A stretch of 64,000 bases of DNA from Nematostella vectensis (GCF_932526225.1 NC_064038.1:16237575-16301574); one strand, 5' to 3'; counted from the first letter of the stretch, positions 49,638-59,882 are shown. Made by a program: numbers and translations. The notes: generated by a model not told the origin, from the letters alone.

Positions 49638-49709
49638 GCCATGATCGTATAGTGGTTAATACATTGCGTTGTGGCCGCAATAACCCAGGTTCGAATCCTG
49701 GTCACTGCA
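49638..49709 (+). tRNA. tRNA-His (GTG), A4/T70
   Basis: As 47811. Confidence 0.55.
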
Positions 49710-49858
49710 TTTTTTTTTTCAACTTTATGGTTTGTCTTAGTGTTGTTCTTTAACCCCTAATACTGAGTATGCACTCGTAAGAGCATAATTAAAAACCTTA
49801 GAACTACACAGGAAGCTTCCATTTATTTGTCATTTTTTCTTTATATGAAATCAATATC

Positions 49859-49930
49859 TCCGTGATCGTATAATGGTTAGTACATTGCGTTGTGGCCGCA
49901 ATAACCCAGGTTCGAATCCTGGTCACGGCA
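49859..49930 (+). tRNA. tRNA-His (GTG), A15 class
   Basis: G1 to T (T1xC72) and G15 to A. Confidence 0.65.
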
Positions 49931-50088
49931 TTTTTTTTTCAACTTTACTTGTTTGTCTTCGTGTTGTTCTGTAAGCCCCGATACTGAGTATGCACTCGTA
50001 CCTTGTTCAAGAGCATAAGCAAAAATCTTAGAACTCCACAGCAAGCTTCCATTTATTTGTCATTTTTTCTTTATATGAAATCAATCTC

Positions 50089-50160
50089 GCCGTGATCGTA
50101 TAGTGGTTAGTACTTTGCGTTGTGGCGGCAATAACCCAGTTTCGAATCCTGGTCAAGGCA
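50089..50160 (+). tRNA. tRNA-His (GTG), A69 class, weakened
   Basis: As 48261. Confidence 0.5.
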
Positions 50161-50318
50161 TTTTTTTTTCAACTTTACTAGTTTGTCTTCGTGTTGTTTT
50201 TTAAGCCCCAATACTGCGTATGAACTCGTACCTTGTTTAATAGCATAAGCAAAAAGCTTAGAACTCCACAGGAAGCTTCCATTTATTTTTAATTTTTTCT
50301 TTGTCTGAAGTCAATCTC

Positions 50319-50390
50319 GCCGTGAGCGTATAGTGGTTAGTACATTGCGTTGTGGCCGCAATAACCCAGGTTCGAATCCTGGTCACTGCA
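50319..50390 (+). tRNA. tRNA-His (GTG), T70 class
   Basis: T8 to G, G70 to T; terminator CTTTTT. Confidence 0.62.
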
Positions 50391-50547
50391 TTCTTTTTCA
50401 ACTTTACTTGTTTGTCTTCCTGTTGTTCTGTAAGCCCTGATACTGAGTATGCACTCGTACGTTGTTTAAGAGCATAAGCAAAAATCTTAGAACTCTACAG
50501 GAAGCTTCCATTTATTTGTCATTTTTTCTTTATCTGAATTCAATCTC

Positions 50548-50619
50548 CCAGTGATCGTATAGTGGTTAGTAAATTGCGTTCTGGCCGCAATAATCCAGGT
50601 TCGAATCTTGGTCACGGCA
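50548..50619 (+). tRNA. tRNA-His body, anticodon CTG
   Basis: CTG class with C25 to A and private C3 to A. Confidence 0.58.
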
Positions 50620-50776
50620 TTTTTTTTTTCAACTTTACTTGTTTGTCTTCGTGTTGTTCTGTAAGCCCCTATACTGAGTATACACTAGTACCTTGTTCAA
50701 GAGCATAAGCAAAAAGCTTAGAACTCCACAGGAAGCTTCCATTTATTTGTCATTTTTTTTATCTGAATTCAATCTC

Positions 50777-50848
50777 GCAGTGATCGCATAGTGGTTAGTA
50801 CATTGCGTTGTGGCCGCAATAACCCAGGTTCGAATCCTGGTCACGGCA
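50777..50848 (+). tRNA. tRNA-His (GTG), A3/C11 class
   Basis: C3 to A, T11 to C; split terminator. Confidence 0.65.
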
Positions 50849-51006
50849 TTTTGTTTTCAACTTTACTTGTTTGTCTTCGTGTTGTTCTGTAAGCCCCGAT
50901 ACTGAGTATGCACTCATACGTTGTTTAACAGCATAAGCAAAAATCTTAGAACTCCACAGCAAGCTTTTATTTATTTGTCATTTTTTCTTTACATGAAAGC
51001 AATCTC

Positions 51007-51077
51007 GCCGTGTCGTATAGTGGTTAGTACATTCGTTGTGTCCCGCAATAACCCAGGTTCGAATCCTGGTCACGGCA
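51007..51077 (+). pseudogene. tRNA-His-like, A7-deletion class
   Basis: As 49179. Confidence 0.7.
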
Positions 51078-51235
51078 TTTTTTTTTCAACTTTACTTGTT
51101 TGTCTTCGTGTTGTTCTATAAGCCCTAATTCTGAGTCTGCACTCCTATCTTGTTCAAGAGCATAAGCAAAAAGCTTAGAACACCACAGGAAGCTTCCATT
51201 TATTTTTAATTTTTTCTTTGTCTGAAGTCAATCTC

Positions 51236-51307
51236 CCCGTGATCGTATAGTGGTTAGTACATTGCGTTCTGGCCGCAATAATCCAGGTTCGAATCTTGGT
51301 CACGGCA
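51236..51307 (+). tRNA. tRNA-His body, anticodon CTG
   Basis: CTG class without extra changes. Confidence 0.7.
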
Positions 51308-51465
51308 TTTTTTTTTCAACTTTACTTGTTTGTCTCTGTTTTGTTCGTCAACCCTCAATACTGAGTATGCACTGGTACCTTGTTTAAGAGCATAAGCAAT
51401 AAGCTTAGAACTCCACAGGAAGCTTCCATTTATTTGTCAATTTTTCTTTATCTGAATTCAATCTC

Positions 51466-51537
51466 GCCATGATCGTATAGTGGTTAATACATTGCGTTGT
51501 GGCCGCAATAACCCAGGTTCGAATCCTGGTCACTGCA
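51466..51537 (+). tRNA. tRNA-His (GTG), A4/T70
   Basis: As 47811. Confidence 0.55.
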
Positions 51538-51685
51538 TTTTTTTTTCAACTTTATGGTTTGTCTTAGTGTTGTTCTTTAACCCCTAATACTGAGTATGCA
51601 CTCGTAAGAGCATAATTAAAAACCTTAGAACTACACAGGAAGCTTCCATTTATTTGTCATTTTTTCTTTATATGAAATCAATATC

Positions 51686-51757
51686 TCCGTGATCGTATAA
51701 TGGTTAGTACATTGCGTTGTGGCCGCAATAACCCAGGTTCGAATCCTGGTCACGGCA
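51686..51757 (+). tRNA. tRNA-His (GTG), A15 class
   Basis: T1 and A15, as 49859. Confidence 0.65.
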
Positions 51758-51915
51758 TTTTTTTTTCAACTTTACTTGTTTGTCTTCGTGTTGTTCTGTA
51801 AGCCCCGATACTGAGTATGCACTCGTACCTTGTTCAAGAGCATAAGCAAAAATCTTAGAACTCCACAGCAAGCTTCCATTTATTTGTCATTTTTTCTTTA
51901 TATGAAATCAATCTC

Positions 51916-51987
51916 GCCGTGATCGTATAGTGGTTAGTACTTTGCGTTGTGGCGGCAATAACCCAGGTTCGAATCCTGGTCAAGGCA
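51916..51987 (+). tRNA. tRNA-His (GTG), A69 class
   Basis: A26 to T, C39 to G, C69 to A; B box intact; downstream T-run interrupted by A. Confidence 0.55.
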
Positions 51988-52146
51988 TTTATTTTTTCAA
52001 CTTTACTAAATTGTCTTCGTGTTGTTTTTTAAGCCCCAATACTGAGTATGAACTCGTACCTTGTTTAATAGCATAAGCAAAAAGCTTAGAACTCCACAGG
52101 AAGCTTCCATTTATTTTTATTTTTTTCTTTGTCTGAAGTCAATCTC

Positions 52147-52218
52147 GCCGTGATCGTATAGTGGTTAGTACATTGCGTTGTGGCCGCAATAACCCAGGTT
52201 CGAATCCTGGTCACTGCA
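52147..52218 (+). tRNA. tRNA-His (GTG), T70 class
   Basis: G70 to T only. Confidence 0.75.
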
Positions 52219-52375
52219 TTCTTTTTCAACTTTACTTGTTTGTCTTCCTGTTGTTCTGTAAGCCCTGATACTGAGTATGCACTCGTACGTTGTTTAAGAG
52301 CATAAGCAAAAATCTTAGAACTCTACAGGAAGCTTCCATTTATTTGTCATTTTTTCTTTATCTGAATTCAATCTC

Positions 52376-52447
52376 CCCGTGATCGTATAGTGGTTAGTAA
52401 ATTGCGTTCTGGCCGCAATAATCCAGGTTCGAATCTTGGTCACGGCA
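52376..52447 (+). tRNA. tRNA-His body, anticodon CTG
   Basis: CTG class with C25 to A. Confidence 0.62.
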
Positions 52448-52604
52448 TTTTTTTTTTCAACTTTACTTGTTTGTCTTCGTGTTGTTCTGTAAGCCCCTAT
52501 ACTGAGTATACACTAGTACCTTGTTCAAGAGCATAAGCAAAAAGCTTAGAACTCCACAGGAAGCTTCCATTTATTTGTCATTTTTTTTATCTGAATTCAA
52601 TCTC

Positions 52605-52676
52605 GCAGTGATCGCATAGTGGTTAGTACATTGCGTTGTGGCCGCAATAACCGAGGTTCGAATCCTGGTCACGGCA
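52605..52676 (+). tRNA. tRNA-His (GTG), A3/C11 class
   Basis: Plus private C50 to G. Confidence 0.58.
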
Positions 52677-52834
52677 TTTTGTTTTCAACTTTACTTGTTT
52701 GTCTTCGTGTTGTTCTGTAAGCCCCGATACTGAGTATGCACTCATACGTTGTTTAACAGCATAAGCAAAAATCTTAGAACTCCACAGCAAGCTTTTATTT
52801 ATTTGTCATTTTTTCTTTACATGAAAGCAATCTC

Positions 52835-52905
52835 GCCGTGTCGTATAGTGGTTAGTACATTCGTTGTGTCCCGCAATAACCCAGGTTCGAATCCTGGTCA
52901 CGGCA
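52835..52905 (+). pseudogene. tRNA-His-like, A7-deletion class
   Basis: As 49179. Confidence 0.7.
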
Positions 52906-53063
52906 TTTTTTTTTCAACTTTACTTGTTTGTCTTCGTGTTGTTCTATAAGCCCTAATTCTGAGTCTGCACTCCTATCTTGTTCAAGAGCATAAGCAAAAA
53001 GCTTAGAACACCACAGGAAGCTTCCATTTATTTTTAATTTTTTCTTTGTCTGAAGTCAATCTC

Positions 53064-53135
53064 CCCGTGATCGTATAGTGGTTAGTACATTGCGTTCTGG
53101 CCGCAATAATCCAGGTTCGAATCTTGGTCACGGCA
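53064..53135 (+). tRNA. tRNA-His body, anticodon CTG
   Basis: CTG class without extra changes. Confidence 0.7.
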
Positions 53136-53293
53136 TTTTTTTTTCAACTTTACTTGTTTGTCTCTGTTTTGTTCGTCAACCCTCAATACTGAGTATGCAC
53201 TGGTACCTTGTTTAAGAGCATAAGCAATAAGCTTAGAACTCCACAGGAAGCTTCCATTTATTTGTCAATTTTTCTTTATCTGAATTCAATCTC

Positions 53294-53365
53294 GCCATGA
53301 TCGTATAGTGGTTAATACATTGCGTTGTGGCCGCAATAACCCAGGTTCGAATCCTGGTCACTGCA
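53294..53365 (+). tRNA. tRNA-His (GTG), A4/T70
   Basis: As 47811. Confidence 0.55.
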
Positions 53366-53513
53366 TTTTTTTTTCAACTTTATGGTTTGTCTTAGTGTTG
53401 TTCTTTAACCCCTAATACTGAGTATGCACTCGTAAGAGCATAATTAAAAACCTTAGAACTACACAGGAAGCTTCCATTTATTTGTCATTTTTTCTTTATA
53501 TGAAATCAATATC

Positions 53514-53585
53514 TCCGTGATCGTATAATGGTTAGTACATTGCGTTGTGGCCGCAATAACCCAGGTTCGAATCCTGGTCACGGCA
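53514..53585 (+). tRNA. tRNA-His (GTG), A15 class
   Basis: T1 and A15. Confidence 0.65.
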
Positions 53586-53743
53586 TTTTTTTTTCAACTT
53601 TACTTGTTTGTCTTCGTGTTGTTCTGTAAGCCCCGATACTGAGTATGCACTCGTACCTTGTTCAAGAGCATAAGCAAAAATCTTAGAACTCCACAGCAAG
53701 CTTCCATTTATTTGTCATTTTTTCTTTATATGAAATCAATCTC

Positions 53744-53815
53744 GCCGTGATCGTATAGTGGTTAGTACTTTGCGTTGTGGCGGCAATAACCCAGGTTCGA
53801 ATCCTGGTCAAGGCA
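53744..53815 (+). tRNA. tRNA-His (GTG), A69 class
   Basis: A26 to T, C39 to G, C69 to A. Confidence 0.55.
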
Positions 53816-53974
53816 TTTTTTTTTTCAACTTTACTAGTTTGTCTTCGTGTTGTTTTTTAAGCCCCAATACTGAGTATGAACTCGTACCTTGTTTAATAGC
53901 ATAAGCAAAAAGCTTAGAACTCCACAGGAAGCTTCCATTTATTTTTAATTTTTTCTTTGTCTGAAGTCAATCTC

Positions 53975-54046
53975 GCCGTGATCGTATAGTGGTTAGTACA
54001 TTGCGTTGTGGCCGCAATAACCCAGGTTCGAATCCTGGTCACTGCA
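53975..54046 (+). tRNA. tRNA-His (GTG), T70 class
   Basis: G70 to T only; terminator CTTTTT. Confidence 0.75.
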
Positions 54047-54203
54047 TTCTTTTTCAACTTTACTTGTTTGTCTTCCTGTTGTTCTGTAAGCCCTGATACT
54101 GAGTATGCACTCGTACGTTGTTTAAGAGCATAAGCAAAAATCTTAGAACTCTACAGGAAGCTTCCATTTATTTGTCATTTTTTCTTTATCTGAATTCAAT
54201 CTC

Positions 54204-54275
54204 CCCGTGATCGTATAGTGGTTAGTAAATTGCGTTCTGGCCGCAATAATCCAGGTTCGAATCTTGGTCACGGCA
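54204..54275 (+). tRNA. tRNA-His body, anticodon CTG
   Basis: CTG class with C25 to A. Confidence 0.62.
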
Positions 54276-54432
54276 TTTTTTTTTTCAACTTTACTTGTTT
54301 GTCTTCGTGTTGTTCTGTAAGCCCCTATACTGAGTATACACTAGTACCTTGTTCAAGAGCATAAGCAAAAAGCTTAGAACTCCACAGGAAGCTTCCATTT
54401 ATTTGTCATTTTTTTTATCTGAATTCAATCTC

Positions 54433-54504
54433 GCAGTGATCGCATAGTGGTTAGTACATTGCGTTGTGGCCGCAATAACCCAGGTTCGAATCCTGGTCAC
54501 GGCA
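54433..54504 (+). tRNA. tRNA-His (GTG), A3/C11 class
   Basis: C3 to A, T11 to C; split terminator. Confidence 0.65.
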
Positions 54505-54662
54505 TTTTGTTTTCAACTTTACTTGTTTGTCTTCGTGTTGTTCTGTAAGCCCCGATACTGAGTATGCACTCATACGTTGTTTAACAGCATAAGCAAAAAT
54601 CTTAGAACTCCACAGCAAGCTTTTATTTATTTGTCATTTTTTCTTTACATGAAAGCAATCTC

Positions 54663-54733
54663 GCCGTGTCGTATAGTGGTTAGTACATTCGTTGTGTCCC
54701 GCAATAACCCAGGTTCGAATCCTGGTCACGGCA
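54663..54733 (+). pseudogene. tRNA-His-like, A7-deletion class
   Basis: As 49179. Confidence 0.7.
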
Positions 54734-54891
54734 TTTTTTTTTCAACTTTACTTGTTTGTCTTCGTGTTGTTCTATAAGCCCTAATTCTGAGTCTGCACTC
54801 CTATCTTGTTCAAGAGCATAAGCAAAAAGCTTAGAACACCACAGGAAGCTTCCATTTATTTTTAATTTTTTCTTTGTCTGAAGTCAATCTT

Positions 54892-54963
54892 CCCGTGATC
54901 GTATAGTGGTTAGTACATTGCGTTCTGGCCGCAATAATCCAGGTTCGAATCTTGGTCACGGCA
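54892..54963 (+). tRNA. tRNA-His body, anticodon CTG
   Basis: CTG class; upstream TCTTCCCG. Confidence 0.7.
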
Positions 54964-55121
54964 TTTTTTTTTCAACTTTACTTGTTTGTCTCTGTTTTGT
55001 TCGTCAACCCTCAATACTGAGTATGCACTGGTACCTTGTTTAAGAGCATAAGCAATAAGCTTAGAACTCCACAGGAAGCTTCCATTTATTTGTCAATTTT
55101 TCTTTATCTGAATTCAATCTC

Positions 55122-55193
55122 GCCATGATCGTATAGTGGTTAATACATTGCGTTGTGGCCGCAATAACCCAGGTTCGAATCCTGGTCACTGCA
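55122..55193 (+). tRNA. tRNA-His (GTG), A4/T70
   Basis: As 47811; last A4 copy. Confidence 0.55.
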
Positions 55194-55341
55194 TTTTTTT
55201 TTCAACTTTATGGTTTGTCTTAGTGTTGTTCTTTAACCCCTAATACTGAGTATGCACTCGTAAGAGCATAATTAAAAACCTTAGAACTACACAGGAAGCT
55301 TCCATTTATTTGTCATTTTTTCTTTATATGAAATCAATATC

Positions 55342-55413
55342 TCCGTGATCGTATAATGGTTAGTACATTGCGTTGTGGCCGCAATAACCCAGGTTCGAAT
55401 CCTGGTCACGGCA
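55342..55413 (+). tRNA. tRNA-His (GTG), A15 class
   Basis: T1 and A15; last T1 copy. Confidence 0.65.
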
Positions 55414-55571
55414 TTTTTTTTTCAACTTTACTTGTTTGTCTTCGTGTTGTTCTGTAAGCCCCGATACTGAGTATGCACTCGTACCTTGTTCAAGAGCATA
55501 AGCAAAAATCTTAGAACTCCACAGCAAGCTTCCATTTATTTGTCATTTTTTCTTTATATGAAATCAATCTC

Positions 55572-55643
55572 GCCGTGATCGTATAGTGGTTAGTACTTTG
55601 CGTTGTGGCGGCAATAACCCAGGTTCGAATCCTGGTCAAGGCA
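55572..55643 (+). tRNA. tRNA-His (GTG), A69 class
   Basis: A26 to T, C39 to G, C69 to A. Confidence 0.55.
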
Positions 55644-55803
55644 TTTTTTTTTTTCAACTTTACTAGTTTGTCTTCGTGTTGTTTTTTAAGCCCCAATACT
55701 GAGTATGAACTCGTACCTTGTTTAATAGCATAAGCAAAAAGCTTAGAACTCCACAGGAAGCTTCCATTTATTTTTAATTTTTTCTTTGTCTGAAGTCAAT
55801 CTC

Positions 55804-55875
55804 GCCGTGATCGTATAGTGGTTAGTACATTGCGTTGTGGCCGCAATAACCCAGGTTCGAATCCTGGTCACTGCA
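55804..55875 (+). tRNA. tRNA-His (GTG), T70 class
   Basis: G70 to T only. Confidence 0.75.
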
Positions 55876-56032
55876 TTCTTTTTCAACTTTACTTGTTTGT
55901 CTTCCTGTTGTTCTGTAAGCCCTGATACTGAGTATGCACTCGTACGTTGTTTAAGAGCATAAGCAAAAATCTTAGAACTCCACAGGAAGCTTCCATTTAT
56001 TTGTCATTTTTTCTTTATCTGAATTCAATCTC

Positions 56033-56104
56033 CCCGTGATCGTATAGTGGTTAGTACATTGCGTTCTGGCCGCAATAATCCAGGTTCGAATCTTGGTCAC
56101 GGCA
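56033..56104 (+). tRNA. tRNA-His body, anticodon CTG
   Basis: CTG class with C25 kept, unlike its counterparts in copies 1-4. Confidence 0.7.
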
Positions 56105-56261
56105 TTTTTTTTTTCAACTTTACTTGTTTGTCTTCGTGTTGTTCTGTAAGCCCCTATACTGAGTATACACTAGTACCTTGTTCAAGAGCATAAGCAAAAA
56201 GCTTAGAACTCCACAGGAAGCTTCCATTTAATTGTCATTTTTTTTATCTGAATTCAATCTC

Positions 56262-56333
56262 GCAGTGATCGCATAGTGGTTAGTACATTGCGTTGTGGCC
56301 GCAATAACCCAGGTTCGAATCCTGGTCACGGCA
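56262..56333 (+). tRNA. tRNA-His (GTG), A3/C11 class (last copy)
   Basis: C3 to A, T11 to C; split terminator. Confidence 0.65.
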
Positions 56334-56491
56334 TTTTGTTTTCAACTTTACTTGTTTGTCTTCGTGTTGTTCTGTAAGCCCCGATAATGAGTATGCACTC
56401 GTACGTTGTTTAACAGCATAAGCAAAAATCTTAGAACTCCACAGCAAGCTTTTATTTATTTGTCATTTTTTCTTTACATGAAAGCAATCTG

Positions 56492-56562
56492 GCCGTGTCG
56501 TATAGTGGTTAGTACATTCGTTGTGGCCCGCAATAACCCAGGTTCGAATCCTGGTCACGGCA
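56492..56562 (+). pseudogene. tRNA-His-like, A7-deletion class, G at -1
   Basis: As 40068 (GGCCCG form) with G at -1. Confidence 0.7.
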
Positions 56563-56721
56563 TTTTTTTTATAAACTTTACTTGTTTGTCTTCGTGTTGT
56601 TCTATAAGCCCTAATTCTGAGTCTGCACCCCTATCTTGTTCAAGAGCATAAGCAAAAAGCTTAGAACACCACAGGAAGCTTCCATTTATTTGTCATTTTT
56701 TCTTTATCTGAATTCAATCTC

Positions 56722-56793
56722 CCCGTGATCGTATAGTGGTTAGTACATTGCGTTCTGGCCGCAATAATCCAGGTTCGAATCTTGGTCACGGCA
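56722..56793 (+). tRNA. tRNA-His body, anticodon CTG
   Basis: CTG class without extra changes. Confidence 0.7.
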
Positions 56794-56952
56794 TTTTTTT
56801 TTTCAACTTTACTTGTTTGTCTCTGTTTTGTTCGTCAACCCTCAATACTGAGTATGCACTGGTACCTTGTTTAAGAGCATAAGCAATAAGCTTAGAACTC
56901 CACAGGAAGCTTCCATTTATTTGTCAATTTTTCTTTATCTGAATTCAATCTC

Positions 56953-57024
56953 GCCGTGATCGTATAGTGGTTAATACATTGCGTTGTGGCCGCAATAACC
57001 CAGGTTCGAATCCTGGTCACTGCA
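56953..57024 (+). tRNA. tRNA-His (GTG), T70 class
   Basis: G22 to A, G70 to T. Confidence 0.7.
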
Positions 57025-57173
57025 TTTTTTTTTTCAACTTTATGGTTTGTCTTAGTGTTGTTCTTTAACCCCTAATACTGAGTATGCACTCGTAAGAGCA
57101 TAACCAAAAACCTTAGAACTACACAGGAAGCTTCCATTTATTTGTCATTTTTTCTTTATATGAAATCAATATC

Positions 57174-57245
57174 GCCGTGATCGTATAATGGTTAGTACAT
57201 TGCGTTGTGGCCGCAATAACCCAGGTTCGAATCCTGGTCACGGCA
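57174..57245 (+). tRNA. tRNA-His (GTG), A15 class (representative)
   Basis: Only G15 to A, which changes the G15-C48 tertiary pair; all stems intact. Confidence 0.82.
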
Positions 57246-57403
57246 TTTTTTTTTCAACTTTACTTGTTTGTCTTCGTGTTGTTCTGTAAGCTCCGATACT
57301 GAGTATGCACTCGTACCTTGTTCAAGAGCATAAGCAAAAATCTTAGAACTCCACAGCAAGCTTCCATTTATTTGTCATTTTTTCTTTATATGAAATCAAT
57401 CTC

Positions 57404-57475
57404 GCCGTGATCGTATAGTGGTTAGTACTTTGCGTTGTGGCCGCAATAACCAAGGTTCGAATCCTGGTCAAGGCA
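57404..57475 (+). tRNA. tRNA-His (GTG), A69 class
   Basis: A26 to T, C50 to A, C69 to A. Confidence 0.55.
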
Positions 57476-57635
57476 TTTTTTTTTTTCAACTTTACTTGTT
57501 TGTCTTCGTGTTGTTTTTTAAGCCCCAATACTGAGTATGAACTCGTACCTTGTTTAATAGCATAAGCAAAAAGCTTAGAACTCCACAGGAAGCTTCCATT
57601 TATTTTTAATTTTTTCTTTGTCTGAAGTCAATCTC

Positions 57636-57707
57636 GCCGTGATCGTATAATGGTTAGTACATTGCGTTGTGGCCGCAATAACCCAGGTCCGAATCCTGGT
57701 CACGGCA
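57636..57707 (+). tRNA. tRNA-His (GTG), A15 class
   Basis: G15 to A, T55 to C. Confidence 0.78.
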
Positions 57708-57864
57708 TTTTTTTTCAACTTTACTTGTTTGTCTTCGTGTTGTTCTGTAAGCCCCGATAATGAGTATGCACTCGTACGTTGTTTAACAGCATAAGCAAAA
57801 ATCTTAGAACTCCACAGCAAGCTTTTATTTATTTGTCATTTTTTCTTTACATGAAAGCAATCTG

Positions 57865-57935
57865 GCCGTGTCGTATAGTGGTTAGTACATTCGTTGTGGC
57901 CCGCAATAACCCAGGTTCGAATCCTGGTCACGGCA
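57865..57935 (+). pseudogene. tRNA-His-like, A7-deletion class, G at -1 (last copy)
   Basis: Identical in type to 56492, 1,373 bp upstream. Confidence 0.7.
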
Positions 57936-58094
57936 TTTTTTTTATAAACTTTACTTGTTTGTCTTCGTGTTGTTCTATAAGCCCTAATTCTGAGTCTGCA
58001 CCCCTATCTTGTTCAAGAGCATAAGCAAAAAGCTTAGAACACCACAGGAAGCTTCCATTTATTTGTCATTTTTTCTTTATCTGAATTCAATCTC

Positions 58095-58166
58095 CCCGTG
58101 ATCGTATAGTGGTTAGTACATTGCGTTCTGGCCGCAATAATCCAGGTTCGAATCTTGGTCACGGCA
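58095..58166 (+). tRNA. tRNA-His body, anticodon CTG
   Basis: CTG class without extra changes. Confidence 0.7.
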
Positions 58167-58324
58167 TTTTTTTTTCAACTTTACTTGTTTGTCTCTGTTT
58201 TGTTCGTCAACCCTCAATACTGAGTATGCACTGGTACCTTGTTTAAGAGCATAAGCAATAAGCTTAGAACTCCACAGGAAGCTTCCATTTATTTGTCAAT
58301 TTTTCTTTATCTGAATTCAATCTC

Positions 58325-58396
58325 GCCGTGATCGTATAGTGGTTAATACATTGCGTTGTGGCCGCAATAACCCAGGTTCGAATCCTGGTCACTGCA
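58325..58396 (+). tRNA. tRNA-His (GTG), T70 class
   Basis: G22 to A, G70 to T. Confidence 0.7.
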
Positions 58397-58545
58397 TTTT
58401 TTTTTTCAACTTTATGGTTTGTCTTAGTGTTGTTCTTTAACCCCTAATACTGAGTATGCACTCGTAAGAGCATAACCAAAAACCTTAGAACTACACAGGA
58501 AGCTTCCATTTATTTGTCATTTTTTCTTTATATGAAATCAATATC

Positions 58546-58617
58546 GCCGTGATCGTATAATGGTTAGTACATTGCGTTGTGGCCGCAATAACCCAGGTTC
58601 GAATCCTGGTCACGGCA
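58546..58617 (+). tRNA. tRNA-His (GTG), A15 class
   Basis: G15 to A only. Confidence 0.82.
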
Positions 58618-58775
58618 TTTTTTTTTCAACTTTACTTGTTTGTCTTCGTGTTGTTCTGTAAGCTCCGATACTGAGTATGCACTCGTACCTTGTTCAAGAG
58701 CATAAGCAAAAATCTTAGAACTCCACAGCAAGCTTCCATTTATTTGTCATTTTTTCTTTATATGAAATCAATCTC

Positions 58776-58847
58776 GCCGTGATCGTATAGTGGTTAGTAC
58801 TTTGCGTTGTGGCCGCAATAACCAAGGTTCGAATCCTGGTCAAGGCA
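58776..58847 (+). tRNA. tRNA-His (GTG), A69 class
   Basis: A26 to T, C50 to A, C69 to A. Confidence 0.55.
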
Positions 58848-59007
58848 TTTTTTTTTTTCAACTTTACTTGTTTGTCTTCGTGTTGTTTTTTAAGCCCCAA
58901 TACTGAGTATGAACTCGTACCTTGTTTAATAGCATAAGCAAAAAGCTTAGAACTCCACAGGAAGCTTCCATTTATTTTTAATTTTTTCTTTGTCTGAAGT
59001 CAATCTC

Positions 59008-59079
59008 GCCGTGATCGTATAATGGTTAGTACATTGCGTTGTGGCCGCAATAACCCAGGTCCGAATCCTGGTCACGGCA
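59008..59079 (+). tRNA. tRNA-His (GTG), A15 class
   Basis: G15 to A, T55 to C. Confidence 0.78.
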
Positions 59080-59236
59080 TTTTTTTTCAACTTTACTTGT
59101 TTGTCTTTGTGTTGTTCTGTAAGCCCCGATACTGAGTATGCACTCGTACCTTGTTCAAGAGCATAAGCAAAAATCTTAGAACTCCACAGGAAGCTTCCAT
59201 TTATTTGTCAATTTTTCTTTATCTGAATTCAATCTC

Positions 59237-59308
59237 GCCGTGATCGTATAGTGGTTAATACATTGCGTTGTGGCCGCAATAACCCAGGTTCGAATCCTGG
59301 TCAAGGCA
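59237..59308 (+). tRNA. tRNA-His (GTG), A69 class
   Basis: G22 to A, C69 to A; followed by the shortened spacer. Confidence 0.66.
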
Positions 59309-59423
59309 TTTTTTTTTTCAACTTTACTTGTTTGTCTTCGTGTTATAGCATAAGCAAAAAGCTTAGAACTCCACAGGAAGCTTCCATTTATTTTTAATTT
59401 TTTCTTTGTCTGAAGTCAATCTC
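59309..59423 (+). repeat. Shortened spacer (115 bp)
   Basis: CTTCGTGTT is joined directly to ATAGCATAAGC, removing about 41 bp of spacer. The same junction occurs in 61091-61206 and 62649-62763, each time before an exactly canonical tRNA-His, so these three units share one ancestor. Confidence 0.85.
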
Positions 59424-59495
59424 GCCGTGATCGTATAGTGGTTAGTACATTGCGTTGTGGCCGCAATAACCCAGGTTCGAATCCTGGTCACGGCA
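59424..59495 (+). tRNA. tRNA-His (GTG), canonical
   Basis: Exact match, after a shortened spacer. Confidence 0.95.
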
Positions 59496-59652
59496 TTTTT
59501 TTTCAACTTTACTTATTTGTCTTCCTGTTGTTCTATAAGACCTAATTCTGAGTCTGCACTCGTACGTTGTTTAAGAGCATAAGCAAAAATCTTAGAACTC
59601 CACAGGAAGCTTCCATTTATTTGTCATTTTTTCTTTATCTGAATTCAATCTC

Positions 59653-59724
59653 CCCGTGATCGTATAGTGGTTAGTACATTGCGTTCTGGCCGCAATAATC
59701 CAGGTTCGAATCTTGGTCACGGCA
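59653..59724 (+). tRNA. tRNA-His body, anticodon CTG
   Basis: CTG class without extra changes. Confidence 0.7.
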
Positions 59725-59882
59725 TTTTTTTTTCAACTTTACTTGTTTGTCTCTGTTTTGTTCGTCAACCCTCAATACTGAGTATGCACTGGTACCTTGT
59801 TTAAGAGCATAAGCAATAAGCTTAGAACTCCACAGGAAGCTTCCATTTATTTGTCAATTTTTCTTTATCTGAATTCAATCTC

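Larger units (their letters stand above)
49408..51235 (+). repeat. 8-unit higher-order repeat, copy 2 (1,828 bp)
   Basis: Same order as copy 1; the third unit has T1 plus A15. Shares G53 to T in the A69 unit with copy 1. Confidence 0.92.
51236..53063 (+). repeat. 8-unit higher-order repeat, copy 3 (1,828 bp)
   Basis: Near-identical to copies 2 and 4, with single-base differences such as C50 to G in the A3/C11 unit. Confidence 0.92.
53064..54891 (+). repeat. 8-unit higher-order repeat, copy 4 (1,828 bp)
   Basis: Same unit order and spacing as copy 3. Confidence 0.92.
54892..56721 (+). repeat. 8-unit higher-order repeat, copy 5 (1,830 bp)
   Basis: The last regular 8-unit copy. Its second half starts to carry variants of the next block: GGCCCG instead of GTCCCG in the A7-deletion unit, and G at -1. 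Confidence 0.88.
56722..58094 (+). repeat. 6-unit higher-order repeat (1,373 bp)
   Basis: Lacks the second CTG unit and the A3/C11 unit of the 8-unit form. The A7-deletion unit (57865) directly follows an A15 unit. Confidence 0.85.
58095..59652 (+). repeat. 7-unit repeat (1,558 bp), first copy
   Basis: Contains a shortened spacer before the canonical tRNA at 59424. It recurs at 61436 with exactly 3,341 bp offset. Confidence 0.87.
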
